From the NCBI GenBank assembly GCA_037044955.1, contig JBAOHX010000001.1, forward strand, positions 1 through 64,000: DNA of 64,000 nt. The letters are read 5' to 3'. Position 1 is the first letter of the stretch. The number at the start of each line of letters is the position of its first letter. The DNA is from JAJXWB01 sp037044955 (GTDB lineage: Bacteria; Pseudomonadota; Alphaproteobacteria; Rhizobiales; Beijerinckiaceae). Positions 8,063 to 17,655 of this stretch are shown one piece after another. A program made the position numbers and the translations under genes. Under the pieces are notes generated by a model. That model searched no databases. It was not told the DNA's origin and saw only the letters and a list, made by a program, of their open reading frames with translations.

Positions 8063-10626
8063 CGCCCGCGCCCTCTCTGCTCCAGCGCCTGTGGGCGCAT
8101 CCCATCGTCGTGATGACGGTGGTCCTGATCGCCGTCTCCGGCATCGCCCTCGCCGTCGGCATGCCGATCGCGCGCATCACGCAGATTGCGATCTACACGC
8201 TCTACGCCGCCGGCGTGAACTTCCTGATCGGCTATCTCGGCCTCGTGCCCTTCGGCGCCTCGTTCTTCTTCGGCTGCGCCAGCTACGCGGTCGCGATCAT
8301 CGGCGGCGCGCTGCCTGGAAACGAGATCACCGACGTCGCCATCGCCGGCGTCTTCTCTGTCCTGCTCGCGCTGGTCGTCGGCGCGATCATCCTGCGCCGT
8401 CGCGGCCTGTATTTTTCCCTGCTGACGCTCGCCTGCTCCCAGATCGCATTCGAGATCGCGTTCAAATGGACCGCCTTCACCGGCGGCGAGAACGGCCTGC
8501 AGAACGTCGAGCGGCCTCTGTTTCCCTCGGCGCTCGCGTTCCACGTCTTCACGCTCGTCGTCGTTCTGGGCGTGCTGTGGGCGCTGTGGCGCGTGGCGCA
8601 TGCGCCGTTCGGCCGGCTGATGCAGGCTCTGCGCGACAACGAGCAGCGCGTGGCGAGTCTGGGCTTCGACACTTACCTCACCAAGCTCGTCGGCGTGACC
8701 GTGGCCGGCGGCGCGATCGGCGTCGGCGGCGGCCTGATGGCGCTGCTGCTGCACGGCGTCTACGCATCGAACCTGAGCTGGCAGCATGCCGGCGATCCCG
8801 TGCTGATGGCGGCGCTCGGCGGCGTGCATCACTTTCTCGGGCCGCTGTGGGGCGCGATCATCTTCATCGTGCTCGAGGACCGGCTCAGCGCCTATACCGA
8901 GAACTGGTGGCTGATCTTCGCGCCGATCATCATCGCCTTCGCCCTTCTGTCGTTCGAAGGCGTCCAGGGCATCTTCCAGCGCATGATCGGGCGCGACCGG
9001 TGGACGCTCACGCGCTGGGGCGTCCCGGAGCGGCCGGCGACAATCGCGCCCTATGTCCCCGCATCGACGAAAGGCTCGGCCGACCCATCCAGGCCGATCC
9101 TGTCGATCCGCGACCTGTCGAAGAGCTTCGGCTCCATCATCACGCAAAGCGACATATCGCTCGACGTCGCTTACACCGGGCTGCACAGCCTGATCGGGCC
9201 GAACGGCGCGGGCAAGACGACATTCTTCAATCTGCTGACCGGCGTGCTCAAGCCGGACGCAGGCGAGATATTGTTCGAGGGCGTCTCCATCAACCGGCTG
9301 CCGCCGCACAAGCGCGCGCGGCTCGGCATCGCGCGCTCGTTCCAGATACTCAGCGTCTTCCCGAATCTCACGGCCTTCGAGAACGTGCGCGTCGCCGTCC
9401 AGGCGGCCGACCGCAACTGGTTCGGCCTGTGGCGCGACGCCTACGCGGACGAGCAGGCGAACGCGCGCGTGTGGTCGCTCCTCGACGCCGTCGGGCTTGC
9501 CGACCGCGCCGCCGAATTGTGCTCGGCGCTGTCGCACGGCGAGAAGCGCCTGCTGGAGATCGCAGTATCGCTTGCGACTGACGCCAAACTGCTCCTGCTG
9601 GACGAACCCCTCGCGGGTCTTGCGGAATCCGATCGTGAAATGGTCGGCGCGCTGATCCGCCGGCTGGCCAGGACGCATTCGGTTTTCCTGATCGAGCACG
9701 ACATAGACCGCGTGCTTGCGCTGTCCGACCGCATCACCGTGCTGCATCAGGGCCGCCTGATTGCAGACGGCAAGGCGGCGGAAGTCGCGCGCAATCCCGA
9801 AGTCGTGACCGCTTATCTCGGCGACGCGCACGGCCTCGCAGGCGCCCCCGCGCTGACGCGCGCCGGCAGAAACCGCGCGGCGACGTCGACGCAGCCGCTG
9901 CTGAAGCTCGAAGGCGTCCGCGCCGGCTATGCCGGCGGCGTCGTGCTCGACGGGCTCGACCTTGTCGTGCATCCCGGCGAGGTCGTCGCTCTGCTCGGGC
10001 GCAACGGCGTCGGCAAGACGACCGCCATGCGCGCGATCACCGGCGTTCTCCCGCCGTCCGCCGGACGCATTGTGTTCGACGGCGTCGACACGACGCGCCT
10101 GCGGGCCGACGCCATCAACCGGCTCGGCATATCGCTGGCGCCGGAAGGCCGTCGCCTGTTCCCGAATCTCAGTGTCATCGAGAACCTCAAGCTGGCGGCG
10201 CGCCCGGGCGGCGCCTCGCAAGAAGAAATCTTCGCGCTGTTCCCCCGCCTCGCCGAGCGGGCGAAATCGCGGGGCGAGAACCTGTCGGGCGGCGAACGCC
10301 AGATGGTGGCGATCGCGCGCGCGCTGATGGCGCCGAGCAAGCTCATCCTGCTCGACGAGCCGTTCGAAGGCCTCGCGCCCGCGGTCGTGCACGAGGTGCG
10401 CGAAGCCGTGATGAAGCTGACGACGAAGGCGAGCCTCGTCATTGTCGATCATCATGCCGAAAGCGTGCTGGCGATGGCGGACCGCGCCTATGTTCTCGTC
10501 AACGGCCGCGTCGCCTATGGCGGCGACGCCGTCGAACTCGCGGCCGACAAGGCGTTGCAGGAGCGGCTGCTCGGGGTCGTGCAGGCCGTCGATGGCCCTG
10601 CCAGGGCCGTGGAAGCGCGCGCATGA
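8059..10626 (+). CDS. Fused ABC importer subunit: LivM permease + LivG ATPase + LivF ATPase
   Basis: One uninterrupted frame of 855 codons encodes what is usually three proteins. Residues about 1-320 are a LivM-type permease (LIGYLGLVPFGASFFFG and later LALRD-like QALRDNEQRV). Residues about 345-590 are a LivG-type ATPase with Walker A GPNGAGKT (near 380), Q-loop, signature LSHGEKR and Walker B LLLLDEP. Residues about 612-840 are a LivF-type ATPase with Walker A GRNGVGKT (near 648), LSGGERQ and LILLDEP. The linkers are Pro/Ala/Ser/Arg-rich, as expected for flexible tethers. Both ATPase modules keep their catalytic motifs. Permease-ATPase fusions are known in this family; a three-part LivM-G-F chain is unusual. 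It works with LivH (7193) and the binding protein (5914). Confidence 0.93.
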   Translation: MTPAPSLLQRLWAHPIVVMTVVLIAVSGIALAVGMPIARITQIAIYTLYAAGVNFLIGYLGLVPFGASFFFGCASYAVAIIGGALPGNEITDVAIAGVFSVLLALVVGAIILRRRGLYFSLLTLACSQIAFEIAFKWTAFTGGENGLQNVERPLFPSALAFHVFTLVVVLGVLWALWRVAHAPFGRLMQALRDNEQRVASLGFDTYLTKLVGVTVAGGAIGVGGGLMALLLHGVYASNLSWQHAGDPVLMAALGGVHHFLGPLWGAIIFIVLEDRLSAYTENWWLIFAPIIIAFALLSFEGVQGIFQRMIGRDRWTLTRWGVPERPATIAPYVPASTKGSADPSRPILSIRDLSKSFGSIITQSDISLDVAYTGLHSLIGPNGAGKTTFFNLLTGVLKPDAGEILFEGVSINRLPPHKRARLGIARSFQILSVFPNLTAFENVRVAVQAADRNWFGLWRDAYADEQANARVWSLLDAVGLADRAAELCSALSHGEKRLLEIAVSLATDAKLLLLDEPLAGLAESDREMVGALIRRLARTHSVFLIEHDIDRVLALSDRITVLHQGRLIADGKAAEVARNPEVVTAYLGDAHGLAGAPALTRAGRNRAATSTQPLLKLEGVRAGYAGGVVLDGLDLVVHPGEVVALLGRNGVGKTTAMRAITGVLPPSAGRIVFDGVDTTRLRADAINRLGISLAPEGRRLFPNLSVIENLKLAARPGGASQEEIFALFPRLAERAKSRGENLSGGERQMVAIARALMAPSKLILLDEPFEGLAPAVVHEVREAVMKLTTKASLVIVDHHAESVLAMADRAYVLVNGRVAYGGDAVELAADKALQERLLGVVQAVDGPARAVEARA

Positions 10627-11453
10627 GGGACATCGCCGTCAACACTTACGGATATATCTGGTCGACGCCGGCGATCGACTGCATTCGACGCCTGACCGAT
10701 CTCGGCTACCGCAATTTCGAACTGATGATCCACCCGCCGCACCTGCCGCTCGACGGCATGTCCGCGGCGGCGCGGCGGGAACTGCGGTCCGCGATCGAGG
10801 CGGCGGGCGCGCGCATCACGTCGGTCAACATGCCGAGCCTCGACCAGAATCTGGCCAGTTCCTTCGCCCGCGTTCGTGAAGCGTCCGTGGCCATGTTCCA
10901 TGACGCCATCGATCTCGTCGCCGACATCGGCGCGCCCTGGCTGGTCACGGTGCCCGGCCGCATGAGCCCGCTGTTTCCGCCGCCGCTCGAGAGCCGCATG
11001 GGCTGGATGCGCGAAAGCATCGACAAGCTGCTGCCGCATGCCGAGCAGCGCGGGATCGGACTGGCGATCGAAAACGTGCCATTCGCCTCGTTCCCGGACG
11101 CGGCCACGCTCGGCGGCTTCGTCCGGGGCTACGAGTCGAAGGCGATCGGCGTCTGCTACGACGCGGCCAACGCGCATTTCATCGGGGAGTCGGTCGCCGA
11201 CGGCGTCGCGTCGCTCGCCGACCTGCTGAGGGTCGTGCACCTTTCCGATACGACCCGCCAGGCATGGCGGCACGATCGCATCGGGCTCGGCGACGTGCCC
11301 GTCGCGGATTTCATGCGCGCGCTCGACAGGGCGGATTTCTCCGGCCCGTGCACGCTCGAGATCATCGATGCGGACACCGAGGGCGCTCTTGCCGACAGCG
11401 TGAAAATACTCGCGCGCCTCGGCTTCGCGCGGACTGGCGCGGGGGCGGCATGA
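10623..11453 (+). CDS. Sugar phosphate isomerase/epimerase-family TIM barrel
   Basis: This 276-residue protein belongs to the AP endonuclease 2-like (xylose-isomerase-like) TIM barrel family. Metal-ligand candidates are seen in AIENVPF, GVCYDAANAHF, VVHLSDT and CTLEIID. These match the Glu, Asp/His, His and Glu positions of the family. Such enzymes isomerise or epimerise sugars, sugar acids or inositol derivatives, or open keto-acid rings. It overlaps the transporter stop by ATGA (10623-10626) and the next gene by ATGA too, so it is tightly coupled in the operon. The substrate is unknown; the two epimerases next to it favour a polyhydroxylated compound. Confidence 0.85.
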   Translation: MRDIAVNTYGYIWSTPAIDCIRRLTDLGYRNFELMIHPPHLPLDGMSAAARRELRSAIEAAGARITSVNMPSLDQNLASSFARVREASVAMFHDAIDLVADIGAPWLVTVPGRMSPLFPPPLESRMGWMRESIDKLLPHAEQRGIGLAIENVPFASFPDAATLGGFVRGYESKAIGVCYDAANAHFIGESVADGVASLADLLRVVHLSDTTRQAWRHDRIGLGDVPVADFMRALDRADFSGPCTLEIIDADTEGALADSVKILARLGFARTGAGAA

Positions 11454-12364
11454 GAAACGTTCTCGTCACCGGCGCGGCCGGTTTGCTCGGCCAGTTCGTC
11501 GTTCGCGAATTGCTCGCGCACGGCTACGCGGCGCGCGGCCTCGACCGGCGGCAAGGCGAGGCGGACATTGCCTGGCACGTCGGCGATGTCACCGATCCGG
11601 CGCTGGTTGCACAGGCGATCGCGGGCGCCGACGCAGTCCTGCACATCGCCGCCATTCCGAATATCTGGTCGGGGGACGGCCAGACGATCATGCGCGTCAA
11701 CCTGCTCGGCACGTATACGCTGTTCGAGGCGGCCGAGGCGGCGGGGATCGGGCGCGCCATCTTCTGCTCGAGCGATTCCGTCGCCGGCTATACCGTGCGC
11801 GAGGGGCGGATGCTGCACCCGCGCTACGCGCCGCTCGATCTCGATCATCCGCTGCTCGCGACCGATCCCTACGCCGTCAGCAAGGTGATGGGCGAGGATC
11901 TCGCGCGCGCCTATGCGCTGCGCGGCATGTCGGTGGTGGCGCTGCGCACGGTCTTCGTCGCCTATCCCGAAATGGCGGGCGAGATCGTCGCCCGCGCGAA
12001 GGACCCGGAGAATTACAAGGGACGCATGGCCGGCGGGCCGTCGTCCGCGGGCGGCGGGCCGCTCCACCATCACATCGACCCGCGCGATCTGGCGCGGGCC
12101 TTCCGCCTCGCGCTCGAACTGCCGATGCAGCCCGGCGACTTCGAGCGCTTCTATCTTTCGGCGCGCGTGACGCTGTCGCCGGAGCCGACGCTGCAGCGCC
12201 TGCGCCGCCTGCACGGCGATGCGGTCGAGATCCGCGATCCCGCGCTCTACGAGGCGCAGCCGTTCGCGCCGCTCTACGATCTGACGCACGCAGCCGATCG
12301 CCTCGGCTTCGTCGCCGAACACGACCAGCGTCACCTGCTCGCTGGCCTGCCGGGATTTCCCTGA
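11450..12364 (+). CDS. NAD-dependent epimerase/dehydratase (extended SDR) 1
   Basis: This 304-residue protein has the Rossmann motif TGAAGLLG at residues 7-14, an acidic/Arg NAD-ribose region and the active-site pair YAVSK (DPYAVSKVMGED), with the serine in FCSSDSV. It belongs to the extended SDR class, which oxidises and re-reduces or dehydrates sugar-like substrates. Start ATG 11450 overlaps the upstream stop. The family is broad, so the reaction cannot be named. It differs clearly from the second epimerase at 12818 and may act on a different intermediate. Confidence 0.86.
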   Translation: MRNVLVTGAAGLLGQFVVRELLAHGYAARGLDRRQGEADIAWHVGDVTDPALVAQAIAGADAVLHIAAIPNIWSGDGQTIMRVNLLGTYTLFEAAEAAGIGRAIFCSSDSVAGYTVREGRMLHPRYAPLDLDHPLLATDPYAVSKVMGEDLARAYALRGMSVVALRTVFVAYPEMAGEIVARAKDPENYKGRMAGGPSSAGGGPLHHHIDPRDLARAFRLALELPMQPGDFERFYLSARVTLSPEPTLQRLRRLHGDAVEIRDPALYEAQPFAPLYDLTHAADRLGFVAEHDQRHLLAGLPGFP

Positions 12365-12386
12365 GAACCCAGATGAGAGAAGCCAG

Positions 12387-12809
12387 ATGACCTTCGTTTC
12401 GCCTCCAGCCGACGCATTCGCCGATGCCGCCGAGAAGAAATACGCCGCAACCCGCAATCTCGGCGAGTTGATGTGGATCGAATATCCCGGCCATTTCAAT
12501 CACGCGCTGTCGAAAGCGCTGGTCACGCCCGCGACTGTCGGCAGTCGTTTCTTCGACTATCGCATTTCACGCTACGAGCCCCGCGCGCATGTCGAAAGCC
12601 ACGTGCACGCCGTGCAGGAGCAGATCTATCATGTGCTCTCCGGCGAGGGGCTGCTGATCGTCGACGGCGAGCGTCGCCTCGTGCGCGCCAACGACGTGAC
12701 CTACATCCCGCCCGGCGTCGTGCACGAGTTCCACTGCACGGGCGACGATCCGTTGCTGTTCCTCGTCATCACCAGCCCGCCCACCGACGACGAGCCGCAA
12801 CCCCGCTGA
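12387..12809 (+). CDS. Cupin-domain protein
   Basis: This 140-residue single-domain cupin carries both conserved motifs: motif 1 with HVESHVHAVQEQIYHVLSGEG (metal ligands H, H, E and H) and motif 2 with PPGVVHEFHCTG (His ligand). Small cupins bind a metal and act as isomerases, dioxygenases or lyases on acids and sugars, or simply as sensors. It sits between the two epimerase genes, 22 bases after the first and 8 before the second. It is most likely an enzyme of the same pathway. Confidence 0.88.
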   Translation: MTFVSPPADAFADAAEKKYAATRNLGELMWIEYPGHFNHALSKALVTPATVGSRFFDYRISRYEPRAHVESHVHAVQEQIYHVLSGEGLLIVDGERRLVRANDVTYIPPGVVHEFHCTGDDPLLFLVITSPPTDDEPQPR

Positions 12810-12817
12810 GCGAAATC

Positions 12818-13774
12818 ATGTCGAAGAAAATTCTCGTCACAGGCGGCTGCGGCTGGCTCGGCTCGGCCATCGTCCGCGCCCTTCTGGCGCGCGGCGATCG
12901 CGTCGTGGCGACCGATCTCGCGGTCTCCCCTTCGATCGCGGCTCTGGCGTCGCGCGAAAACCGCCTCGTCGCGGCGCCTGCCGACCTCGGCGAATGGCGA
13001 CAGGTCGTGGATCTGTTCCGCAACCACGCGCCGGACGCCGTCATCCACACCGCCGCCATCGTCGGCGTCGCGCCCGCCGCCGACATTCCGACAAAGGCCC
13101 TGCGCGTCAACGTCGAGGGTTCGATCAACCTGTTCGAGGCCATGCGGCTTTCGGGCGTCCGGCGCGTCGTGCATATCAGCACGGAGGAGACATACGGCGA
13201 TTTCCTTTCGCCTGTCATCGACGAGGAGCATCCGCAGAAGCCGGTCAGCGTCTATGGTCTGACGAAACTGACGACCGAACATTACGGCCGCGTCTATACG
13301 CGCGACCACGGTCTGGAATGCGTCAACGTCCGCACCTGCTGGGTCTACGGCCCGCATCTGCCGCGCCTGCGCATGCCGCGCACCTTCGTCGAAGCGGCGC
13401 TGCGCGGCGAACCATTCCACCAGCCGGACGGCGGCGATTTCGCGGTCGACCAGGTCTATATCGACGATACCGTGCAGGGCGTTCTGCTCGCGCTCGACAA
13501 GGAGCGGCACCGCTTCGAGTCCTACAATATCGCGACCGGCGTCGCGCCGACCATCCGCGCCGCCGCCGATGCGGTGAACCGGGCCATCCCCGGCGCGAAG
13601 ATCACGGTCGGCGACAGCGGTCCTTACAAGCACGGCGGGACCGTGCTGAGCGCAGTCAAAGGCGCGCTCGACATTTCGCGCGCGCGCAAGGAACTCGGCT
13701 ACGAGCCGCGCTTCGATTTGCAGAAGGGCATCGAAGCCACCATCGCGGCGACGCGCGCCGGTCCACCCCAGTAA
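12818..13774 (+). CDS. NAD-dependent epimerase/dehydratase (extended SDR) 2
   Basis: This 318-residue extended SDR has the Rossmann loop TGGCGWLG (residues 8-15), the serine-containing stretch VHISTEETYGD and the active site SVYGLTKLTTE (Tyr-X3-Lys). The C-terminal substrate region contains VDQVYIDDTVQG, as in UDP-sugar epimerase relatives. I chose ATG 12818 because it follows the cupin stop by 8 bases and places the Rossmann motif at the expected distance. It is the second epimerase of the operon. Confidence 0.87.
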   Translation: MSKKILVTGGCGWLGSAIVRALLARGDRVVATDLAVSPSIAALASRENRLVAAPADLGEWRQVVDLFRNHAPDAVIHTAAIVGVAPAADIPTKALRVNVEGSINLFEAMRLSGVRRVVHISTEETYGDFLSPVIDEEHPQKPVSVYGLTKLTTEHYGRVYTRDHGLECVNVRTCWVYGPHLPRLRMPRTFVEAALRGEPFHQPDGGDFAVDQVYIDDTVQGVLLALDKERHRFESYNIATGVAPTIRAAADAVNRAIPGAKITVGDSGPYKHGGTVLSAVKGALDISRARKELGYEPRFDLQKGIEATIAATRAGPPQ

Positions 13775-13790
13775 TGGTCAGGATGCATTC

Positions 13791-14495
13791 ATGAGCAAAC
13801 CCTCCGTTCTCATCTTCGGCGGCTCGCGCGGCATCGGCGCGGCCTGCGTCGAGGCTTTCGCCGCTTCCGGCTGGCAGGTCGGCTGCACTTACGCGACGCA
13901 GAAGCCGCCGCGACCGGGCGTGCATGGCTGGCAGGTCGACATTCGCGACGCGGCCGCCGTCGCGCGCGTGTTCGACGAAGCCGCGGCGGCTTTCGGCGGC
14001 GCGCCGCGCGCCGTGGTCGCCAATGCGGGCATCAACGTGCCGGGCAAGCCGGTGGCGGATTTCAACCCCGACGACTTTCGCCTGCTGATGGATGTGAACC
14101 TGTTCGGCGCCTACAACGTGCTCGCCGAGGCCGGACGCCGCACGCCGGAGGGCGGCGCCATCGTCGCCATCACCACGTCGCTGGTGCGTCATGTCGTTCC
14201 CGGCACGGGCCCCTACGCCGCGAGCAAGGCGGCGGTGGAGAGCCTTGTGCGCGCCATGTCGAAGGAGCTCGCCGCACGCCGTATCCGCGTCAATGGCGTC
14301 GCGCCGGGGCCCGTCGACACCGATCTCTTCAACGCCGGCAAGACCGAAGAGGTCAAGGCGCGCATGGCGGCCTTCAGCCCGCTCAACCGCATCGGCCGGC
14401 CGGAAGAGGTCGCCAATGTCGTGCGCTTCCTCGCGTCGGACGAGGCGTCCTGGGTCACGGGGCAGATCGTTCAGCCAAACGGCGGGATGATATGA
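13791..14495 (+). CDS. Short-chain dehydrogenase/reductase (FabG-like)
   Basis: This 234-residue classical SDR has GGSRGIG near the N-terminus, the NAG motif (VANAGIN), the catalytic Tyr-Lys pair in PYAASKAA and a C-terminal SWVTGQIVQPNGGMI. Members oxidise or reduce hydroxyl/keto groups with NAD(P)H. It follows the second epimerase by 16 bases. Its TGA overlaps the restored ATG of the flavoprotein gene (ATGA, 14492-14495), the same spacing used elsewhere in this operon. Confidence 0.9.
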   Translation: MSKPSVLIFGGSRGIGAACVEAFAASGWQVGCTYATQKPPRPGVHGWQVDIRDAAAVARVFDEAAAAFGGAPRAVVANAGINVPGKPVADFNPDDFRLLMDVNLFGAYNVLAEAGRRTPEGGAIVAITTSLVRHVVPGTGPYAASKAAVESLVRAMSKELAARRIRVNGVAPGPVDTDLFNAGKTEEVKARMAAFSPLNRIGRPEEVANVVRFLASDEASWVTGQIVQPNGGMI

Positions 14496-16196
14496 GCCGA
14501 AGGGGCCGTCGCGCCGCAGGAGGCATACGACGCGGTGGTGGTCGGCGCCGGCGCCGGCGGCCTCGCGGCGGCATGCACGGCGGCGATGAACGGCTGTTCC
14601 GTATTGCTGGTCGAGCAGGCTGACGTCGTCGGCGGCACGACGGCGATTTCCGGCGGCATGGTCTGGCTGCCGCTCAACCACAAGATGGCGGAAGCGCAGC
14701 GGCCTGACAGCGTCGAGGCTGCGCGCGCCTATCTCGACGCCACGGTCCCCGGCGGGGAACGCGCGCGGCTCGAAGCGTTCCTCGCGCACGGCGACGAAGC
14801 GCTGCGCGATCTCGAGGCGCATACGTCGCTGCGCCTGCAGCCGGTGCTCACCTATCCCGACTATTATCCCGACCTGCCGGGCGCCACTGCCGGCGGGCGC
14901 GTGCTCGAGCCCACGCCGTTCGACGCGCGCGCGCTCGGGCCGGCCTTCGCGCTGGTGCGGCGGCCCTTGCCCGAATTCATGCTGTTCGGCGGCATGATGA
15001 TCAGCCGCGCCGACATTCCGCATCTGCGCCGCGCCACGAAATCGCTGCGCTCGGCGGCGCGCGCCGCGCAGCTCGTACTGCAGTACGCCCGGCAGCGGTT
15101 GAGCGCGCCGCGCGGGACGTCGCTTTATCTCGGCAATGCGCTGGTCGCGCGCCTGCTGAAGTCGGCGCTCGACCTGAAGGTGAGGATCGAGACCGGCGTG
15201 ACGCTCGAAGCGCTGGGCAAGGACGCGCGCGGTCGTGTGGCGATCGTCGAACTCTCCGGCCGTGGCGGGCGTCGGCGCGTGATGGCGCGGCGCGGCGTCG
15301 TTCTGGCGACTGGCGGCCTCTCGCATGATCCGGACCTGCGTCGCCAGTTCGTTCCGACTGCCGCGGGAGACCTGAGCGCGACAGTGTCGCCGGGCCGCGC
15401 GCCGCGCGGCGCGCGCATCGCCGCCGCTGCCGGCGCGGCGCTGTCGCAGGCCACGCAAGAGGGCGCCTTCTGGGTGCCTGCGTCGACGTTCCCGCGCAAG
15501 GACGGCTCCGCCGCTTTGTTCCCGCATACGGTGACGGACCGCGCGAAGCCCGGCCTGATCGCGGTCGATTCCAACGGCCGCCGCTTCGTCAACGAAGCCG
15601 TCTCCTATCACGAGTTCGTGCGCGCGCAGCTCCGCAACGCCAACAGCGCAATTCCCGCCTGGCTGATCTGCGACAGGAAATTCTTGTGGAGGTACGGGCT
15701 CGGCAAGGTGAGGCCGTTCGCGGCTTCTGTCGAAGCCGACGTTTCCTCGGGCTACCTCAAACGCGCGGCCTCCATTGCCGAACTCGCGCGCGAGATCGGG
15801 GCGCCGGCGGCGGCGCTCGCCGACACGATCGCCGAGTTCAACCGCCACGCGGAGAAGGGCGAAGATCCGGCCTTCGGCCGCGGCCGCGACATCTACCAGC
15901 GTTCGCTCGGCGACGCCGACCACACGCCCAATCCCTGCGTCGCGCCGATCGCGCAGGCGCCATTCTATGCGGTCGCCGTAACGCCTGCCGATCTCGGCAT
16001 GTCCGCAGGGATAGCGACGGACGCCGAGGCGCGCGTGCTGACGGCCGATGGCGCGCCGATTCCCGGACTATACGCTTGCGGAAACGACATGGCCTCGATC
16101 ATGGAAGGCGCCTACCCCGGTCCCGGCATCACGCTCGGGCCGGCGCTGGTGTTCGGCTGGATCGCCGGGCGTCATCTGGCGGCGGACGCGGCATGA
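14492..16196 (+). CDS. KstD-like FAD-dependent dehydrogenase, +1 frame break near the start
   Basis: The long frame gives a protein of the 3-ketosteroid delta-1-dehydrogenase/fumarate reductase flavoprotein family. It has FAD motif VVVGAGAGGLAAA, then GGTTAISGGMVW, and near the C-terminus YPGPGITLGPALVFG, a KstD hallmark. In that frame the only start codons are GTGs inside the FAD motif. Removing one G from the GGGG at 14502-14505 joins it to ATG 14492, which overlaps the previous stop as ATGA and gives the N-terminus MSRRAVAPQEAYDAVVV. The length is then about 567 residues. It probably introduces or removes a C=C bond next to a carbonyl. A steroid substrate is not implied; the family is wider. 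Confidence 0.85.
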
Positions 16197-16209
16197 ACGG
16201 AGCCGGGTC

Positions 16210-17655
16210 ATGAGCGCCGCGCCAATTCCCGACGTGCTCGTCATCGGCGGCGGCAATGCGGCGCTCTGCGCCGCGCTGATGGCGCGCGAGGCCGGAGCGT
16301 CCGTGCTGATGCTCGAAGCCGCGCCGCGCGAATGGCGCGGCGGCAATTCCATGCACGTGCGCAACCTGCGCTGCATGCACGACGCGCCGCAGGACGTGCT
16401 CGTCGACGCCTACGGGGAAGAGGAATACTGGCAGGACCTGCTGAAGGTGACGGGCGGTCTGACGGACGAGACGCTCGCGCGCATCGCCATCCGCCATTCC
16501 TCGCAGTGCCGCCCGTGGATGATCCGGCACGGCGTGCGCTTCCAGCCGCCGCTGTCCGGCGCGCTGCATGTCGCGCGCACCAACGCCTTCTTCATGGGCG
16601 GCGGCAAGGCGCTGGTGAACGCCTATTACCGGAGCGCGCAGAACCTTGGCGTGCAGGTCCGCTACGATACGCCCGTGAAGAGCCTCGACCTCGACAACGG
16701 ACGTTTCCTCGCGGCGATCACGGAAAAGGGCGAGCGGATCGAGGCGAAGACCTGTGTGCTGGCCTGCGGCGGATTCGAATCCAACCTCGAATGGCAGCGC
16801 GAGGCGTGGGGCCAGAACGAGCGCGGCGAGTGGACGGCCGAGAACTTCCTGATCCGGGGCACGCGCTACAATCAGGGCGTCCTGCTCAGGTTCATGATCG
16901 AGGCCGGCGCCGATGCGATCGGCGATCCGACGCAGGCGCATTGCGTCGCCATCGACGCGCGCGCGCCGCTCTACGACGGCGGCATCTGCACGCGCATCGA
17001 CTGTGTTTCGCTCGGCGTGGTCGTCAATCTCGAGGCGCGCCGCTTCTACGACGAGGGCGAGGATTTCTGGCCGAAGCGCTATGCCATCTGGGGGCGGCTG
17101 GTCGCGCAGCAGCCGGGCCAGACGGCCTGGTCGATCATCGACCGCAAGGCGGTGGGTCGTTTCATGCCGCCGGTGTTCGACGGGACTTACGCGCAGACGC
17201 TCGAAGAACTCGCGGCGAAGATCGGCGTCGATGTCGCAACCTTCATGGAAACGCTGAACGCCTACAATGCGGCCTGCCGGCCGGGGACGTTCGACCATAC
17301 CGCGCTCGACGACTGCCGAACGGAAGGTCTCGATCCCGCCAAGACGCACTGGGCGCTGCCGATAGATGCGCCGCCGTTCGCCGCCTATCCGCTCAAGCCC
17401 GGCATCACCTTCACCTATCTCGGCATGAAGACCGACGCGACGACAGCGGTTCGTTTCAAGGGCGTCGCGAGCCCGAACCTGTTCGCCGCCGGCGAGATGA
17501 TGGCCGGCAACGTGCTCGGCAAGGGCTACACGGCCGGCGTCGGCATGAGCATCGGTTCCGCGTTCGGGCGTATCGCCGGCGTGCGCGCCGCCGAGGCGGC
17601 GGGGCGCCGCCATCCGACCTTCGATGTGGAGTTCGCACATGCCGCCGCTCGCTGA
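16210..17655 (+). CDS. tcuA: TcuA-like FAD-dependent tricarballylate dehydrogenase
   Basis: This 481-residue flavoprotein begins with VLVIGGGNAALCAAL, the FAD-binding Rossmann motif, and ends with MMAGNVLGKGYTAGVGMSIG, the pattern of TcuA proteins. In Salmonella TcuA oxidises tricarballylate to cis-aconitate and passes electrons to TcuB. Here tcuB follows with a 17-base overlap, so the same partnership is expected. The presence of other dehydrogenases suggests the real substrate may be a different carboxylic acid. It starts at ATG 16210, 13 bases after the KstD-like gene. I assign the symbol by family resemblance only. Confidence 0.82.
   Translation: MSAAPIPDVLVIGGGNAALCAALMAREAGASVLMLEAAPREWRGGNSMHVRNLRCMHDAPQDVLVDAYGEEEYWQDLLKVTGGLTDETLARIAIRHSSQCRPWMIRHGVRFQPPLSGALHVARTNAFFMGGGKALVNAYYRSAQNLGVQVRYDTPVKSLDLDNGRFLAAITEKGERIEAKTCVLACGGFESNLEWQREAWGQNERGEWTAENFLIRGTRYNQGVLLRFMIEAGADAIGDPTQAHCVAIDARAPLYDGGICTRIDCVSLGVVVNLEARRFYDEGEDFWPKRYAIWGRLVAQQPGQTAWSIIDRKAVGRFMPPVFDGTYAQTLEELAAKIGVDVATFMETLNAYNAACRPGTFDHTALDDCRTEGLDPAKTHWALPIDAPPFAAYPLKPGITFTYLGMKTDATTAVRFKGVASPNLFAAGEMMAGNVLGKGYTAGVGMSIGSAFGRIAGVRAAEAAGRRHPTFDVEFAHAAAR

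Noticed and set aside
7954..10455. A long minus-strand frame opposite the LivMGF gene
   Set aside because: Codon-position shadow of the transporter gene; no ribosome site and no recognisable protein features.
13656..15923. A 755-codon minus-strand frame opposite the SDR and KstD-like genes
   Set aside because: Shadow of two well-supported genes; composition is that of a complementary frame.
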